Source of the DNA: Nannochloropsis oceanica
Taxonomy: Eukaryota > Sar > Eustigmatophyceae > Eustigmatales > Monodopsidaceae
DNA length: 64,000 nucleotides
NCBI GenBank assembly: GCA_004519485.1
Contig: CP038111.1
Coordinates: 812,001-876,000, forward strand
Direction of reading: 5' to 3'
Positions within the stretch are counted from its first letter, which is position 1, and each line of letters begins with the position of its first letter. The notes beneath the pieces are model-generated. The model ran no database searches. It saw only the letters and a list, made by a program, of their open reading frames with translations, and had not been told where the DNA came from. A program made the position numbers and the translations under genes. Shown one piece after another: positions 1 to 12,542 of this stretch.

Positions 1-390
1 AAAGTGCTGGGGAGGTTGGAGGTGAAGTGATCCTCAAACCCACACTTAATCCCCTGATGCCCGCCAAATTGATCATGATAATCAAAAATCTTTGGCCTGC
101 AAACCTTTTGTACCCTTTCGTCTGCCTTTCCGCGGGGTCTTGTTTAAGCCGAATAGTAGAGCGAAAGCTGAGTTAACGCAATAACTCCCGCCGTTTCTTG
201 CCTGCACATCTCTCGCTCATACACCGCACACACGGCAACCCCATCGACAGGAGAGAGCGAAGCGCACGTGCGCTGTCCAGTATCACTGCCACCCCTCCGG
301 CTCCAGCTCCCCTTTGACATTGCCCCTATCCTCTCCTACGTCCACTTCCCATCCACCATCACACACGATTCCCGCTCTTACTCCCTACTC
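1..390. other. Intergenic / 5' flank
   Basis: No coding region is supported here. The stretch leads into the sphingoid-phosphate phosphatase gene and probably holds its promoter and 5' UTR. No clear TATA box or other site stands out. Confidence 0.5.
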
Positions 391-2224
391 ATGCCTCCAG
401 CGCTCCTGGTCCCGCTGGCTGACTACCTCCAGTCTTGGATAGTCTCCGAACGGTACGTCGACTCTCGACGCCCTTCAGCTCTCGTACCCGCTCCTCCGCA
501 AAGCCTTAATTGTTCCCTCCCTCCCTCCTCCCTAACACAGCTGCCTCGGTGTCGTCGCCGGCCTCCAATACGGCCTAGGCATTCGCCGTGCACGGCCCTC
601 ATCACCTCCCACTACATCTATGCAACTTGTGACACGGAAAAGCGGCAGTAGAAATTCCAATGGAGGAAAGGAGGGCGGCTTGCCGCACCTTGAGCGAAAC
701 GAGGGGTACAAGTACACGATAATAGGCCCCATCCATTTTTATTTCCGCTTGGCCTCTGTCCTGGGCTCGGAGCTCTTTTATACCGTATTTTTGCCAATGA
801 TTATATGGCAGTTCGATTATCAGTTAGGAAGAAGCGCGATAATCTTTTGGAACGTGATTTTTTTGGTAGGGAACGCGATGAAGGTAAGAAAGCAGGGAGG
901 GACGGAAGGAAAGAGGAGGGCTAGCAGACGCCTGGCAGAGCAAAAATACTTCGTCGAGAGAAGACGTTTTCTCAAATCGATTCCTTTCATTCATTGTCCC
1001 CATACGCAAACAGGATCTACTGTGTCTTCCCCGGCCCCTAGACCCTCGAGTCCTTTGCTTGGAAAAGGAGTACTCAGCCGAGTACGTTAGAAGGAGAGGG
1101 GAGTGGGAGGAAGAGGGGATGGAACAAAAGTAAAAGGGCCGCTGAATAATACTTTTACCGTTCTGTATTCGTCAGTCGCAAAAGCTGCCCGACTCACCTT
1201 ATCGTTTCCTTCCTTCTTTCCTTTCCCCTTCCCTCCCTCCATTCCTCCCTATCTCCCTCCTCTCCCCTTCAGATACGGCCTCCCGAGCGTACATGCCCTT
1301 GGCACTTTTGTCCCCCTCTTCTGCCTCCTCAAGCACCACTCTCTATCTTTTTCCAATGCGTCGTCCTTGTCCTTATCTCCCTCTTTCACCCACCATCTCC
1401 TCCTTTGGCTCTTTTTCGCTGCCTCAGTCTGCACATCCCGTCTTTACCTCGGCGTGCACTCCATGCCAGATCTCGTAGGAGGCTGGATCCTCGGCACAAT
1501 TCTCCTTGTGTTGGGCCTTGCTTGGGGGGATGAGGCGGAACGTTTTGCAGTGTTTCATCCGCTGGGAGGGGTGGTGGTTGTGCTTGTCTCAGCGGCCATG
1601 GTACGCCTGTATCCGGTGCCGGACAAGGTAGGAGTTGAGAGAACAAGAGGAAAGTGAGCTGAGACAACAGTGTTGAGCCATTTGTTAGATCATTCTCTTA
1701 TTTCCTCATGGAATCAAATTACCCCCAAAATGCACTTCTTCACCGACTCACCTTCCTTTCTTAACCTCCACACCCGTACATCCACCCTTCCCTTCCAAAC
1801 GAATTAGCCCACGCCCACCCTCAGCTACACCATCTCTGTCATGGGTGCGGGCGGCGGCGTTCTTCTGGCCTCCCGCTGTCTGCTCATGAAACCACAAGCG
1901 TCGTCCGTCCTTCAAACCCTCCTCGAGCCCCCTCCAATGGGCTGGCGCGTCTGCCTCCGTGCAGTGGTCGGGTTGTTTTTCTTGGGCGCGGTGAAGTCGC
2001 TGGCCAAGCCCCTCGCCACCACCATGGTGGAAGGCGCGATACGTACGTGTTCCTCAAAAGCACGGCACCCTATGACAATTAAAAAGGATGATGATTGGAC
2101 AGGAGAGCGTGGGCTGCGGGCCTTTACCAGTGCGGAACTGTTGGTTAAGTACTTGAATTACTTTGCCGTGGGCTGGTGTGTCATTGGCGTGATTCCTGCT
2201 GTGTGGCTTGCATTGGGACTGTAA
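391..2224 (+). CDS. Sphingoid-base-1-phosphate phosphatase (PAP2 superfamily)
   Basis: Exons 391-452, 541-883, 1014-1081, 1273-1627 and 1808-2224 splice in phase to 414 residues. The enzyme should remove phosphate from (dihydro)sphingosine-1-phosphate at the ER membrane, as LCB3/SGPP proteins do. All three lipid-phosphatase signature blocks are visible: KDLLCLPRP (K135-P143, the K-x6-RP block), YGLPSVHA (PSVH about 162-165, with Val where Ser is usual) and SRLYLGVHSMPD, which carries the catalytic His. LGSELFYTVFLP and EKEYSAEYGLPS resemble the LCB3 subfamily rather than generic PAP2. Several hydrophobic segments agree with a multispanning protein. The ATG at 391 was chosen because the open frame upstream of it has only a GTG. 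The donor at 1082 (GTACGT) was preferred because it alone keeps phase with 1273. The next gene converges from the other strand. Confidence 0.88.
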
Positions 2225-2727
2225 ATGAGGGAAAGAAATAAAGTACTATCGCCTGTAAAAGAGTTATGATAAAGCGTTGGTGTCTGTCTGAGAAGTCGCT
2301 GCGTTTATGTATAATAAAAGGAATGAAGGAAAACAACAGTATAATAAAAGGAATAGAGGAAAACAACAGAAACAATAAGGGGAACGACGAGTACTACCAC
2401 GGACTTTCACTCCACGTACGTACGGTCGTTGTGGTGACCGAGGCCAAGGTGAGAAAGGCAGTGAAGTAAGCAACCCTAAGGCTAGTGGCTGAGTTAGGGT
2501 GTTAACGAGCCCCACAGGCTCGGGATCCTTTCGATTGCTTGCTTTCACTGCCTCACTTTAGCTTCCACTTCTTTCGTTATCCTCTCTTCACTTTTTAATA
2601 CAAGTGTTTACTCGCCTTTTTCCTTCCCCCCTTCAACTCGAACAAAAACTTTCGCCTCCCTTCTCCTCCATTCTTTTTTTACATTGTCAAATAATTCCTT
2701 CTTCCATCATTATCATGTTACTAATGA
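2225..2727. other. Convergent intergenic region
   Basis: This holds the 3' flanks of two convergent genes. A 30-bp direct repeat occurs twice in tandem at 2311-2370. AATAAA at 2237-2242 is a possible polyadenylation signal for the upstream gene. Nothing coding was seen. Confidence 0.5.
2311..2370. repeat. 30-bp tandem repeat, 2 copies
   Basis: Two adjacent near-identical copies, each starting ATAATAAAAGGAAT and ending AAAACAACAG, differ at two positions. The repeat is A-rich and lies in the 3' flank of the phosphatase gene. Confidence 0.85.
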
Positions 2728-4832
2728 TCATGACCTACCGCACCCTGTCCAGCGTGCTTGCACCGTGGAAGGACGCACCGGGCTCTTCACCACAGACGAA
2801 GGAGCCTCCAAGTCTCTCGACAAGGGCTGGGGTATATCACCCTTCTGCACCTGCAACTGCTGCTTTCCAGGCAGTTGGTGGTGGCCTACAGCCGTGCACG
2901 CCTTCCCTTTGTTCGACGACGGGTTGCCCGCCACCTTCTTCTCCTCTTTCCCGCTCCTCACCACCTCATCTGCCTCCATCATTCCCCTCCTCCTCTCCCG
3001 CTCCCCTACCGGGGCCAGCCACCAGAACAGCCCTATCACCGGCATCAGCAGGCACGAAAACACAAAACACGTCCAGCTCGCCCCGCTCTTACAATTCAGC
3101 ACCTCCCCGCCCTCCACGCAAGAGATTTCCCATCTTGCTGGCAGCCTCTCGTACATCAAGCCGCCCAGGATTGGCCCCGCGAACTCACCCAAGCTACTTG
3201 CCGCGCTATTTACCGCACTGATGTAGTCGTCCTTCTCCTTTCCCACCTCGTGCAAATATGAATGCATCAATGGCACCACCGCAACCACCACAAACGCAAA
3301 TCCCACTCCAAAAAACACAAACCCCATCACCTGCCCCACCCACGCCGCCGTCCTCGTCCAATCAAATCCCAGCAAAAATGGCGCCGGACCCAAGCACCAA
3401 AATCCCAGAATCATCAGCAATAAGCCCAAGGCAATCGAACGCTTGTACCCCAGCCCCTTCATAAACCCCTCTGAAAAGAGGGACACGGCCGTGAACACAA
3501 CACAAGGAATCATAAATGTTCCTCCTACCGTTGTGACATTCGCTCCCAAAGATCGCTCCAGGTGAGGGAGAACAAGGGGGTCGAACAACCCGAGAGAAGT
3601 AAAAGCAAAGACGCTGGTTGTGGCCACGACCATGATTGGCAAGGTGGTTAGCCCATAAAATGACTGCTGCTGCTGCTGTTGCTGCTGCTGCTGTTGCTGC
3701 TGGGCAGAGGCCTCCGAGGGCAGATAGGGAGGAAAGGTCTGCTCGATCACGTTACAGTTAGAGGATGATGAAGACGCGACGGTCATTGCGAGGGGGGGAG
3801 TGAAAGGTTGCCCATCGTTATTAGCGTCGATGGTGGTGAGGGATGGGATGTGGGGGGCGACGAAGGGGAAGAGGAATAGCTCGGCGATAGGGATGGCGCC
3901 CAGCACCAGATTCAGATCGCGAAAGCCCAAGTAAGCGTAGAGAATGGCGCCTAAAGGGGGACCGATCTGTAGTAAGGTGTAGGTGATAAGATGAGTAGAG
4001 AGAGAGGTGTAGGTGGAAGTTGTGAGTTTTGGTCGGGCGGGAAAGGGGACAGAAGTCGGTATGCCTACTAGGGCACGAAATAAACAGCTCAATAGGGTCA
4101 AAAGACACAAATGACAGTCTTCCTTCCATCAAGCACCACTCCCCAAAAAGAAGCACTCACAATGTAGCCCAACCCAATCGCCGCCTGGTCCAACCCCACG
4201 TCCCTCTCGATGTTTATCGACACCTGCAGCAACAAGGCCATGCCCGCCACGTTGATGCATCCCCCCCCCACCCCCTGCACCACCCTCACAAGCATAATAG
4301 ACGTCAGGTCCCTACAGAATCCAAAGCCCACCGTACCCCCCCCCAGCAGCACCAGGCCCACCGTGAAGACAAAGACCCTTCCGAACCTCGCCGACACCAC
4401 ACCCACCACCAAGCTCGTCAAGAACAAGGACAAAGGGTACAGCGAGAAGATCACTCCCACAATCGTCGAATTAGCTCCAAGGTGCTTTTCGGCGAAATCA
4501 GGGAAGAAGGGTACCATTGCGGCAGACAAAACTTGTACAATAAGCTCTGTCACGATCACCATTGCCAGGACCGTGACCCGCATGCGGTTTTGTCTCTTTG
4601 CTGCGGCACTGTTGCTGGCATCGAGTAAGGAAGAAGGCGGTGAAGAGGGGGGGGAAATATGTTGCTGTTTTTGAATGGGGGACATGAGGTCTAGCTTGTG
4701 GTGCTCGTGCTGCGGTTCATTCGAGGCTGCAGAGGAGAAGGCAGAGGATGAGGGGCCGGAAGAGGAAGAGGTGGAGTGAGGACAGGAGAGAGAGTCAGGG
4801 CTTGCCGTCATAGGTCGGCTTTGGTTTGACAA
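2728..4832 (-). CDS. MFS transporter, SLC18B1 / vesicular amine transporter-like
   Basis: Two exons, 4832-4161 and 3966-2728, join in phase (GLGYI|IGPPLGAIL) to give 636 residues. It is a 12-helix major facilitator protein that should move a small organic cation or amine across an internal or plasma membrane. The N half holds VPFFPDFAEKHLGA and a loop 2-3 motif, ARFGRVF. The C half has YISAVNSAASSLGEFAGPIL followed by GGLMYE, a pattern typical of SLC18B1-like carriers. The middle loop contains a run of 13 Gln. N and C tails are Ser/Pro-rich and hydrophilic. Length is somewhat above the family norm because of these tails and the Gln loop. Substrate cannot be read from the sequence. Confidence 0.85.
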
Positions 4833-5822
4833 TTTCGTCGGTCACAGAGTGTGAGGCTTATATGTAGACTATCGCGTGCGTGCAGAATTTCCCTGAAGCC
4901 ACGGAATGGAGGAGGAAGGACGATGAGGGCCACTGTGGCTTTGGATAGATGGCGGAGGAAGTGGTATTGAGTGGGAGAATTAGACACAGAAAGAAAGAGG
5001 AAGAAGATACTAGCAGCAACAATTTCCTGTTATGTGTTAGGCCACGCCAGTGTGCACCGATCCATTGAGAGAGGGGCCTGTCTTGAAGGAAGCTATAGGT
5101 GGGATAGGGAGAGAGAGAGAGAGCATGCCGTCCGGTTTTTTCGAGGGGATGTGTGAGGAGGTGGACGTCTCAACTTTTTATTCCCCTCATTTTACCTCAC
5201 GGCATGTTACGCAGTATTGCCTGTTAATTATATCCTCTAGCTATTTACCCCTGCAGGCCCTGACGCGACTCGGACCATGCGTAGACGAGCGCCATGCCGT
5301 TCGCGGATTGAAGGCGCTTTTAAACACTCAAATCGCCGTTTCCAAGCATCACAGGCAAACCAGGGTTGCGTCCCTCCGAGCCTCCCCTCCCCCGAATCGC
5401 GGTGTGGGGTGCTGTTGCTCATTTTGCATTTAATTTGCACATCTGAGCATAAAACAACATGGCATCATACCCCAACTCACAAGGGTTTGCCTTTTGCCGT
5501 CCAATGTTACATGGACGCACGCTTGTCAAAGGCGTCGCAAACCTGTGTGCCATTTGTTTGAGGACAAAAAGCGCAAATTCCTTTGGCCTAGGCCGAGCAT
5601 GTTCTCTTCACACTACTTAAGTCTTACTATCACTACCCATCACTACCCAATTCACATTGCCTGTCCACCATGTACCATTCCCAACTCACTCCTTGCCACC
5701 ATCACGACACACACCTTCTATCGACGACCTAGGAGGAAGGAGGAAAAGGAGATCACCTCTGCCCTTGCCTATCTGTTCTGTTGCTTGCGCGACCCTTCAG
5801 ACCATCTTCGACCAGACAAAGC
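4833..5822. other. Divergent intergenic region
   Basis: This lies between two divergently transcribed genes and should carry both promoters. It has a short GA-rich run near 5108-5122. Short frames here have no splice support or recognisable motif. Confidence 0.45.
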
Positions 5823-7379
5823 ATGGACACTGTAGCTGGGGCCACCGCGGCCTCTTCCTGTCTAGGACCCAACATGGGGAAGTTTGCCACAATGATGGTC
5901 AAGCCGGTGAGTCCCTTTTGTGATGTTAATAGTGGCGCTACACTCACGGCCCTTCCCTTTTGCCTTCTCCGAGCCATCATTCTCTTTAGCTTTTTCTAAC
6001 CATTATCTCATTTTGAATCACATATAGCTCGCTGGCGTCTTAATCTCAGCCTCTATTTGGTCAGTGCTTTTCGGGTTGGTTCAGGTGATTCCCACCTTCA
6101 AGGGAAGGACATTTGGCTTCAAGGTGAGGGGATGGGAGAAGAGCTTGTGAAGAAGGAGAGGAGGATACGAAAGCGATGCAATGTTTGAAAACAAGGAGGA
6201 AAAGGGCAGGGTGTAGACGGTTGCCATTCACGAGTGCGTGGTATGCATGCGCCCCACTTAACGCCTTCATCAGTCCCTCCCTCCTACCCCTCCATTCCTC
6301 ACCTCTCACCTCCAACCCTTAGACCCGCGTGGTGGCCATCTTTCACGCTTTTACGACCATGATCCTTGCCTACCGCCTCTCCTTTCTATGCCGGCCACTA
6401 GAGATTGGCGGCATCAACACCCCTGGGCAAGACATCGTGGTGAACGTGGCGGGGGGATTCTTTCTGTACGACTTAATCTCGTGGATCATATATGGTTATA
6501 TTATTGCCAAGTAAGTAGACAGAGGAGGGAAGGAGTAGGAGGAGAGGAGATGAGGGTGGGGATGGGGGTGAAAGGAGGAGCTGGGGATTGCTGAGCCCCA
6601 CCTGTCTTTCTATACGACTTGAGTGTTTGACCCCTCATTGATTGTTGTCTCTTCGAAATATGGCCTGCATCATCACTCTCTCTATCCCACCCCTCCTTTC
6701 CTTCCTCTCTCCCTTCCTCCCTCTTTAGATACGACTGGATGCAGCTATTCCACCATGGCTCTTGCCTCATCGGCTCCTGGGCGTGCTGGTCCTCGGGACG
6801 GTCTGGGGCTGACGTCACGTTCGCGCTCTTTGTCGCCGAGCTTGCCAACCCCTTCATGTATCTCCGGTACTTGCTGCGAGAGCTGGGATGGAAGGACACT
6901 AAGCTGGCGCGCACCAACCAGGTAAGGAGAGGAAAAAGGAATGGAGAAAATGGAGGAGCGAGTCTACTCGTCACGGTTGCGCTTCTCCAGCTCTTGTACG
7001 CGCCAAACCCTAACCCTCTACTTGATGTACGACTGGGCACAAATTTACCTGCCTCCCTCTCTCTCCCCTCCCCTAGGCCATCTTCGCTCTCGCCATGACG
7101 ATAACCATTCCCATCCTTGCTCCCATCCTGGCCTTCATCATCATCATGGAGCCCAAGTCCCATCCCTTCCACCAAGCAGCGGCCATTGGCCTGGTTATCG
7201 TGAATTTAATGTGGTTCTTCAAATTCATGACTAAATACTGGGCGGCCGCGCAGCAGTTGGGCCAAAAACCAACGGCGAAAAGTACGCCGAGGAAAGGAAA
7301 TGGGAATTCGGGGGTGGAGGGTAATGGCTTGATGGCCAGTCCGACGGGGGCTGGTGGGTCGAGGATGAAGATGGAGTAG
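5823..7379 (+). CDS. TLC-domain membrane protein
   Basis: Exons 5823-5906, 6028-6123, 6323-6510, 6729-6921 and 7077-7379 give 287 residues with all phases closed. The TRAM-LAG1-CLN8 fold is seen in the hydrophobic segments and in motifs such as TRVVAIFHAFTTMILAY (the His after the first helices), VVNVAGGFFLYDLISW, WMQLFHHGSC and LFVAELANPFMYLRYLLREL. These match TLCD-type proteins rather than ceramide synthases, since no Lag1 HH motif of the synthase type is present. It is probably an ER or plasma-membrane lipid-related protein, but the reaction, if any, is unknown. The short tail after the last helix (KPTAKSTPRKGNG and onward) is basic and Gly-rich. Confidence 0.82.
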
Positions 7380-8295
7380 GGGGGAGGAGGGGAGACAAGG
7401 AGGGAGGGAGTGGAGAAGGAATTGTTAATCAAATAGTTTCAGAGAAACTTGGTCTTCCAATGCAGTTTAGCATCAGTTTTCCAAACAAGCATATCTCAGG
7501 AAGAGGAAATAGACAAAGAGATGGAGATGCGAGAATTTAATAGTGAATGAAATGAAGAGGGTAGTGGCGAAGTTTGGAGAAAGGAAGGTGGTCAGTGGTT
7601 GGTTTGGACGACTTAAATGGGACCCATTCTCTTTGGTAAGGAAATGGTGGACAAATGAAAATGAAGTAGAATAGAATGTTGACAGCACTGGCCCGGCAGC
7701 GCACACTCGAATGAACTATAACAAGTTGAGAGATATTGACTCCTTCTCCTTTTTTGGGCGTTTTTTTTGGGCGTTTGCAATCACTTTCTAAGTTATCATC
7801 GTGTCATTCCAGATACATCGATGACCCGAAACAGGACTGTCCCGCTGTCACTCGTACCGCAAGCCCTGGCGTGTGCACTACTGACCAAGGAGGTTAAGGA
7901 AAACAAAGGCAGCGGTTGAGTGCCAGAAGATGGCAGTAGGAAAGTCAATCACCTTCCAGTAAGCTTTATCCCCACCTTTTAAATTGTCTTTTGACTGTCC
8001 AGTGGTCAGTTCTAGCACGAAAGTCTAACCTTCGTGCCTACGAAAGTTCAAGTTCTTTTCAGCGACGATGGCTATCCCTTTTTCAAACCCACAAGTGACA
8101 ACACAGACATTCCCACTCTCTGCCGAGGCGTGACCCACACGCCACGGCACAATATCAAAGTAGGCATTCTGCATGTCTCTCTTTGGGCCCGGTATCGGTG
8201 GTTGTCGTCCCCCTTTTCCCATATTAATCCTCCCCGCCACATCACACTCACAGCGTGGAACAGCACCGACCGAAGCACACAAGGATAAGAACGCC
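7380..8295. other. Intergenic region
   Basis: This is the 3' flank of the TLC gene and 5' flank of the protease gene. It includes T/G-rich homopolymer runs near 7748-7775. No supported gene was seen. Confidence 0.45.
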
Positions 8296-11200
8296 ATGCG
8301 CTGTCTTGTTCGTATCATCGTCCCGCTTGCAGCAGTGGGCCTGGCTACGGCGCAGGTGCGCATCCCCTTGACACGCCGACCAGCCAACCAAGTCATTGAC
8401 TCTATCCTCCAGCATCCGCAACAGTAAGGAAGCTCGGGGAGATTGGAAATGGGATGTCTCTCTATGGCAAAATCGCATGCAGAGGAGGCTTCTGAGCAGC
8501 CGTGCCTCGGCTTTTAACGTGGACATAGCGTGGGATCTAGAGTGGAAGCGTTGCTGTTGGTGTTGCCTTTCTCGGTCGAGCTTGACCGACTCAACCCTTC
8601 ACCCTTTTTCCCTGTCTCCTTCCTCCCTTTTTTAGAGCCCTGCAGAGCACGGGTGAGCCCGGGGAAGGTGACATCATCATCTCAGATGTGAGTGTAAGCA
8701 GAAGGGAGGACAGGACAGATAAAATACGGAGCTTTCAGATATAATCTGGAACGAATAGACTCAGGAATTCAACCTTTCCTTCATCTCTCCTCATCCCCTT
8801 ATCCGTCCACAATACGATTAGGTCAGCAATGCACAGTACTTCGGAGAGATCAATGTGGGCTCTCAGGGTCAAACATTCGAGGTGAGGAAAAGAAAATGGG
8901 TTGGGCAGCGTTTCGGGGATGGAAGGCCAGTCAGGGGCGTTTCATCGTTCATTTGTTTCAACTCCGCGCGGCAAGAGAGGAACCCAAATATCGTTAGGTC
9001 GAGACAATTGTCCTGGGTCCTTCTGCTGCGCTACCTCACTCACACTGTCCACCAGCCCTTCCTCACTCTTCCTTTCTCTCGCCCTCCGCGTTCCTCTCAA
9101 CCAGGTCATCTTCGACACAGGTTCGTCCAACTTGTGGATTCCGTCCCTAGACTGCGCCACGTCCTGCGCCGCCAAGAGCAAGTATGACCACGACGACTCC
9201 GACACCTACGTCGAAAACGGTGCCGAGTTCAAGATTATGTATGGCAGCGGGCCGGTGCAGGTGCGCGCTTTCCCCCTTTCCCTTCTCCCCTTATTTTGTG
9301 CGCCGGTCTGTCTTCTTCCGCCGTCGTGCGTCCGTGCTGGGAATGTGACGTCTCCCTGCCTCTTGGAGGAGTCTGCCTACTGCTTCTTCTATCCAGAAAA
9401 GATGTCTCAGTAACACACGTCCTCCCTCCCTCCCTCCCTCCCCGTTCCTAGGGCTACTTCTCCGAGGATAACGTCGAGCTCGGGGGGCTCACCATTGAAC
9501 AGCAAGCATTCGCTGAAGTGACGGACGCCTCGGGTCTAGGCGCAGCTTTCATGGCTGGATCGTTTGATGGTATTTTGGGGTAAGAAGGGAGCGAACGAGG
9601 GAGAGATGGGGGGGAGGGAAGGAAGGACGTTCACAAGGAGGGGAAGAGGGTGGGTCATGCTGAGGGAATAGACAGATCGATGCTCGATGCCCGATGCTGC
9701 GTTTGTGACGGATGTATATGGGGCCTCTCGTGGCGTGGCCTTTGGGGGTAGGGGAGAAGCGAGGGCGGGAGGGAGGCACAGAGGGAGTGAGAGAAGGGGG
9801 AAAGTGAAGGACCGGTGTCCATCGAAAGCCCAAGTCCTCCTTTTCCCATCCTCTCCATGTCTCACTTCCCACCCTCTCCCTGTCTCACTTCCCACCCCTT
9901 TTCCTGTCTCTCCCTTATCAGGCTGGCCTTTGACTCCATCTCTGTGGGCAAGGTCACGACGCCCTTCCACAACATGATCAAGCAGGGTCTCCTCGCCGAG
10001 CCCGTTTTCAGCTTCTACCTCGGGGTAAGCGCCGCGGTCGCTTCTTCATCCCCTGCTTCACTCTCCCCTCCTCTCTTTCTGGTTTCCTCTTGTGTTCTTG
10101 GAGCTACTCTTCGGTCCCTCTTTGGGCCAGACAAGCTCGGAGCCAGCCCTGCCGCCCTTGTACATTCCTTTGTCGTCACCTTCTCGTGCGTGGAGCTTTT
10201 CCGGAAAGAAGGACGAACAACACCACGTAGGCTGTGGCTCAAATCCCCCACCTATGAGATCCCTTAATCCCTAAATCCCTCCCTCTTTCCCCCAGGACAA
10301 TGCCCCGGGCGAGCTGACGCTTGGAGGCATCGATCCCGCCCACTACCGGGGCAATATTCACCACGTCCCGCTCAAGGTTGGGAGGGGGCAAAGGGTGCGG
10401 AGCAGCGGGCGGGCGGGCATACGCAGACAAATGAAACAATCTTCAAATTATCCAGCTCGCCCTTCCTCCCCCTCCCCTCTCTCCCTTTCTCACTTCTTAG
10501 TCGGCCACGTACTGGGAGATCGAGCTGGACGACGTGCAGGTGGAGGGCATGTCCCTTACCAGCACCCACTCGGCCATAGTTGACTCGGGTAAGTGGGGAG
10601 GGAGGGAGGGAGGGAGAGAGGGAGGGAGGGAAGGGTAACAGTAATAGTGGTTGTCACTGTCATTTTGGGCTTGGGTAGGGGTAGTGAAGGGGATTTGTAT
10701 AGAAGGGTGTAGTTTCTGTCACTCGTGTGGTCTTGTTACCGACCCACTCCCTCTCCCCCTCCCTTCCTCCCTTCCCCCCTCTCTCCCTTCCCTCCCCAGG
10801 CACTTCCCTCATCACGGGTCCAAAGAAAGAGATCTCCAAGCTGGCCAAGCAAGTGGGGGCCACGCGCTTCCTCAAGGGCGAGTATTTGATTGATTGCGAC
10901 GCCCAAGGCCCGGACATTGACTTCGTCATCGACGGGTGAGCCAGGGAGGGACAGAGGGGGAAGGGTGTAGGGAGGAGACACAGGACGCCCGAATCTTTCC
11001 CGAAACGTAAACCTGACCCTAACTTCACTCTTTTCCCTTTTCCTACCTTCCCCATTCAGGCACACCTACTCTCTGTCGGCGGATGACTACAAGATCAGAA
11101 ATGGCGGTCTGTGCCTCTTCGCTTTCATGGGCCTCGACATCCCCCGGCCCTCGGGGCCGCTTTGGATTTTAGGTAGGGGACGAGAGAGGAGGGGAGAAAG

Positions 11201-11406
11201 GGTGATATAAGTGTTGAAAGTTGCACTGATTAAAAGCGAATGAAAGGTCTGCTGAATCAATGGATTTCGGTAGAGCCAATCTGACTCATCACTGCAACCC
11301 TTCTCCGTCCTTCCCTCCCCCCCTCGCAGGCGACTCGTTCATGCGTCGGTACTACACCACTTTCAACTACGAAAAGCAGACCGTAGGCTTTGCTCAAGCT
11401 GCGTAA
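8296..11406 (+). CDS. Pepsin-family (A1) aspartic protease
   Basis: Eleven exons (8296-8423, 8636-8687, 8822-8881, 9105-9260, 9452-9579, 9922-10024, 10296-10376, 10501-10588, 10800-10935, 11060-11172, 11330-11406) close in phase to 373 residues. An N-terminal signal peptide ([19 protein letters not shown]) sends it to the secretory path. Both catalytic aspartates are present: [13 protein letters not shown] (D84) and AIVDSGTSLI (D264). [29 protein letters not shown] (flap region), [14 protein letters not shown] and the C-terminal [15 protein letters not shown] and VGFAQ are classic cathepsin D/pepsin blocks. The propeptide is short, about 40 residues. It is likely a vacuolar or lysosomal cathepsin-D-like enzyme. 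No plant-specific saposin insert is present. Confidence 0.93.
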
Positions 11407-12542
11407 TCATCAGGAGCAAACAGGCGGAAGGGTTGGGCCTGAGGGAGGGCGGGCGTGAGGGAGGAGGCGGGAAGCTGATTGTGTGAAGTGGCCTTGTTAG
11501 GATGTTGAGAGAGAGAGAGGAAGAGGGGTGCTTGGGCACGTACATAAAAATACATTATACAGTAAGAATGAGAAGAAAGAGGCACGCATCCAGTGGACAA
11601 CACATCGAGGTGCGAAGAGGAGCGCGCTTGAGGAGGTGTCAGAAGCGGTGAAGAAGAGACAGGTGTAAAAAACGATGACAAACAGAAAATGACGAGGACA
11701 GACAAGCGGGAGGCTGGGCCGGCTGTCAGGATATGCAGACGAAGCAAATATCAAGAGATATGCCGCGACAATCGCTTTGGATAGGACAAAACAAATATAA
11801 AGGACGAACAGACAGATGACTGCGTTTGATTCATATTTTTGTCAATGCCGAAAAATCGAAAGTCTCTTTTTTGCACTGGACTCCATCCAGGTCTGTATAA
11901 ATACTCGAATACTACCATCTTCTTTACTCTCCTAATTGATTGATGAATTTCTGCCTGCTCCCTTAAATTTTTCCTCCATTCCAAAACACCTGCTCCCGCA
12001 AGCACATAGAAACATCGCAGTATCTCTCTATCGTACGCACGCACCTGTAGATACGCAACGCATGTAATATTTTGAGATATGCGAACATTCAACTCACATT
12101 CGTCACAGAAAAGAGACATACCATTGAGATGCTCTCGTAGGCGGTGCTTCATTCGGCATTCACTCTCTTGACCGAAATTCACGCACACTGAGACATACTA
12201 CCAACCACCCTCGCTCCTGCTCGGCTCTCTCACTCTCAGGAAATGTAATTAATCAAGGGAAAGAGAATCAATCCCTGCTATATCGTACACAGAGCACATT
12301 GCCGAATGACTACTCCCGACAAACGCTATCTGTGCTTGACCCTCGGAGGTGCACGTACCATACAAGCAAGCTTGAGGACATTTTCCGTCTCTCATTTATT
12401 CCCACCTCACTATCGAAAATCGTCCGTAAGAAACATGAATTTGTAACTCACAAATTGACCTCTCACCTCGCTGTACTGTCCACATGTTTCTGTCTGGCAT
12501 CAGCCATGCAGGCACTTCCTCCTTTCTCCCTCAATCCCTCCC
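11407..12542. other. Convergent intergenic region
   Basis: This separates the protease gene from the convergent kinase gene. A 145-codon open frame at 11751-12188 (-) has no recognisable motif or good context and is not called. No repeat or RNA gene stood out. Confidence 0.45.

Noticed and set aside
11751-12188. 145-codon frame on the - strand between protease and kinase genes
   Set aside because: No domain, signal or splice support; a frame of this length is expected by chance in over 1 kb of spacer.
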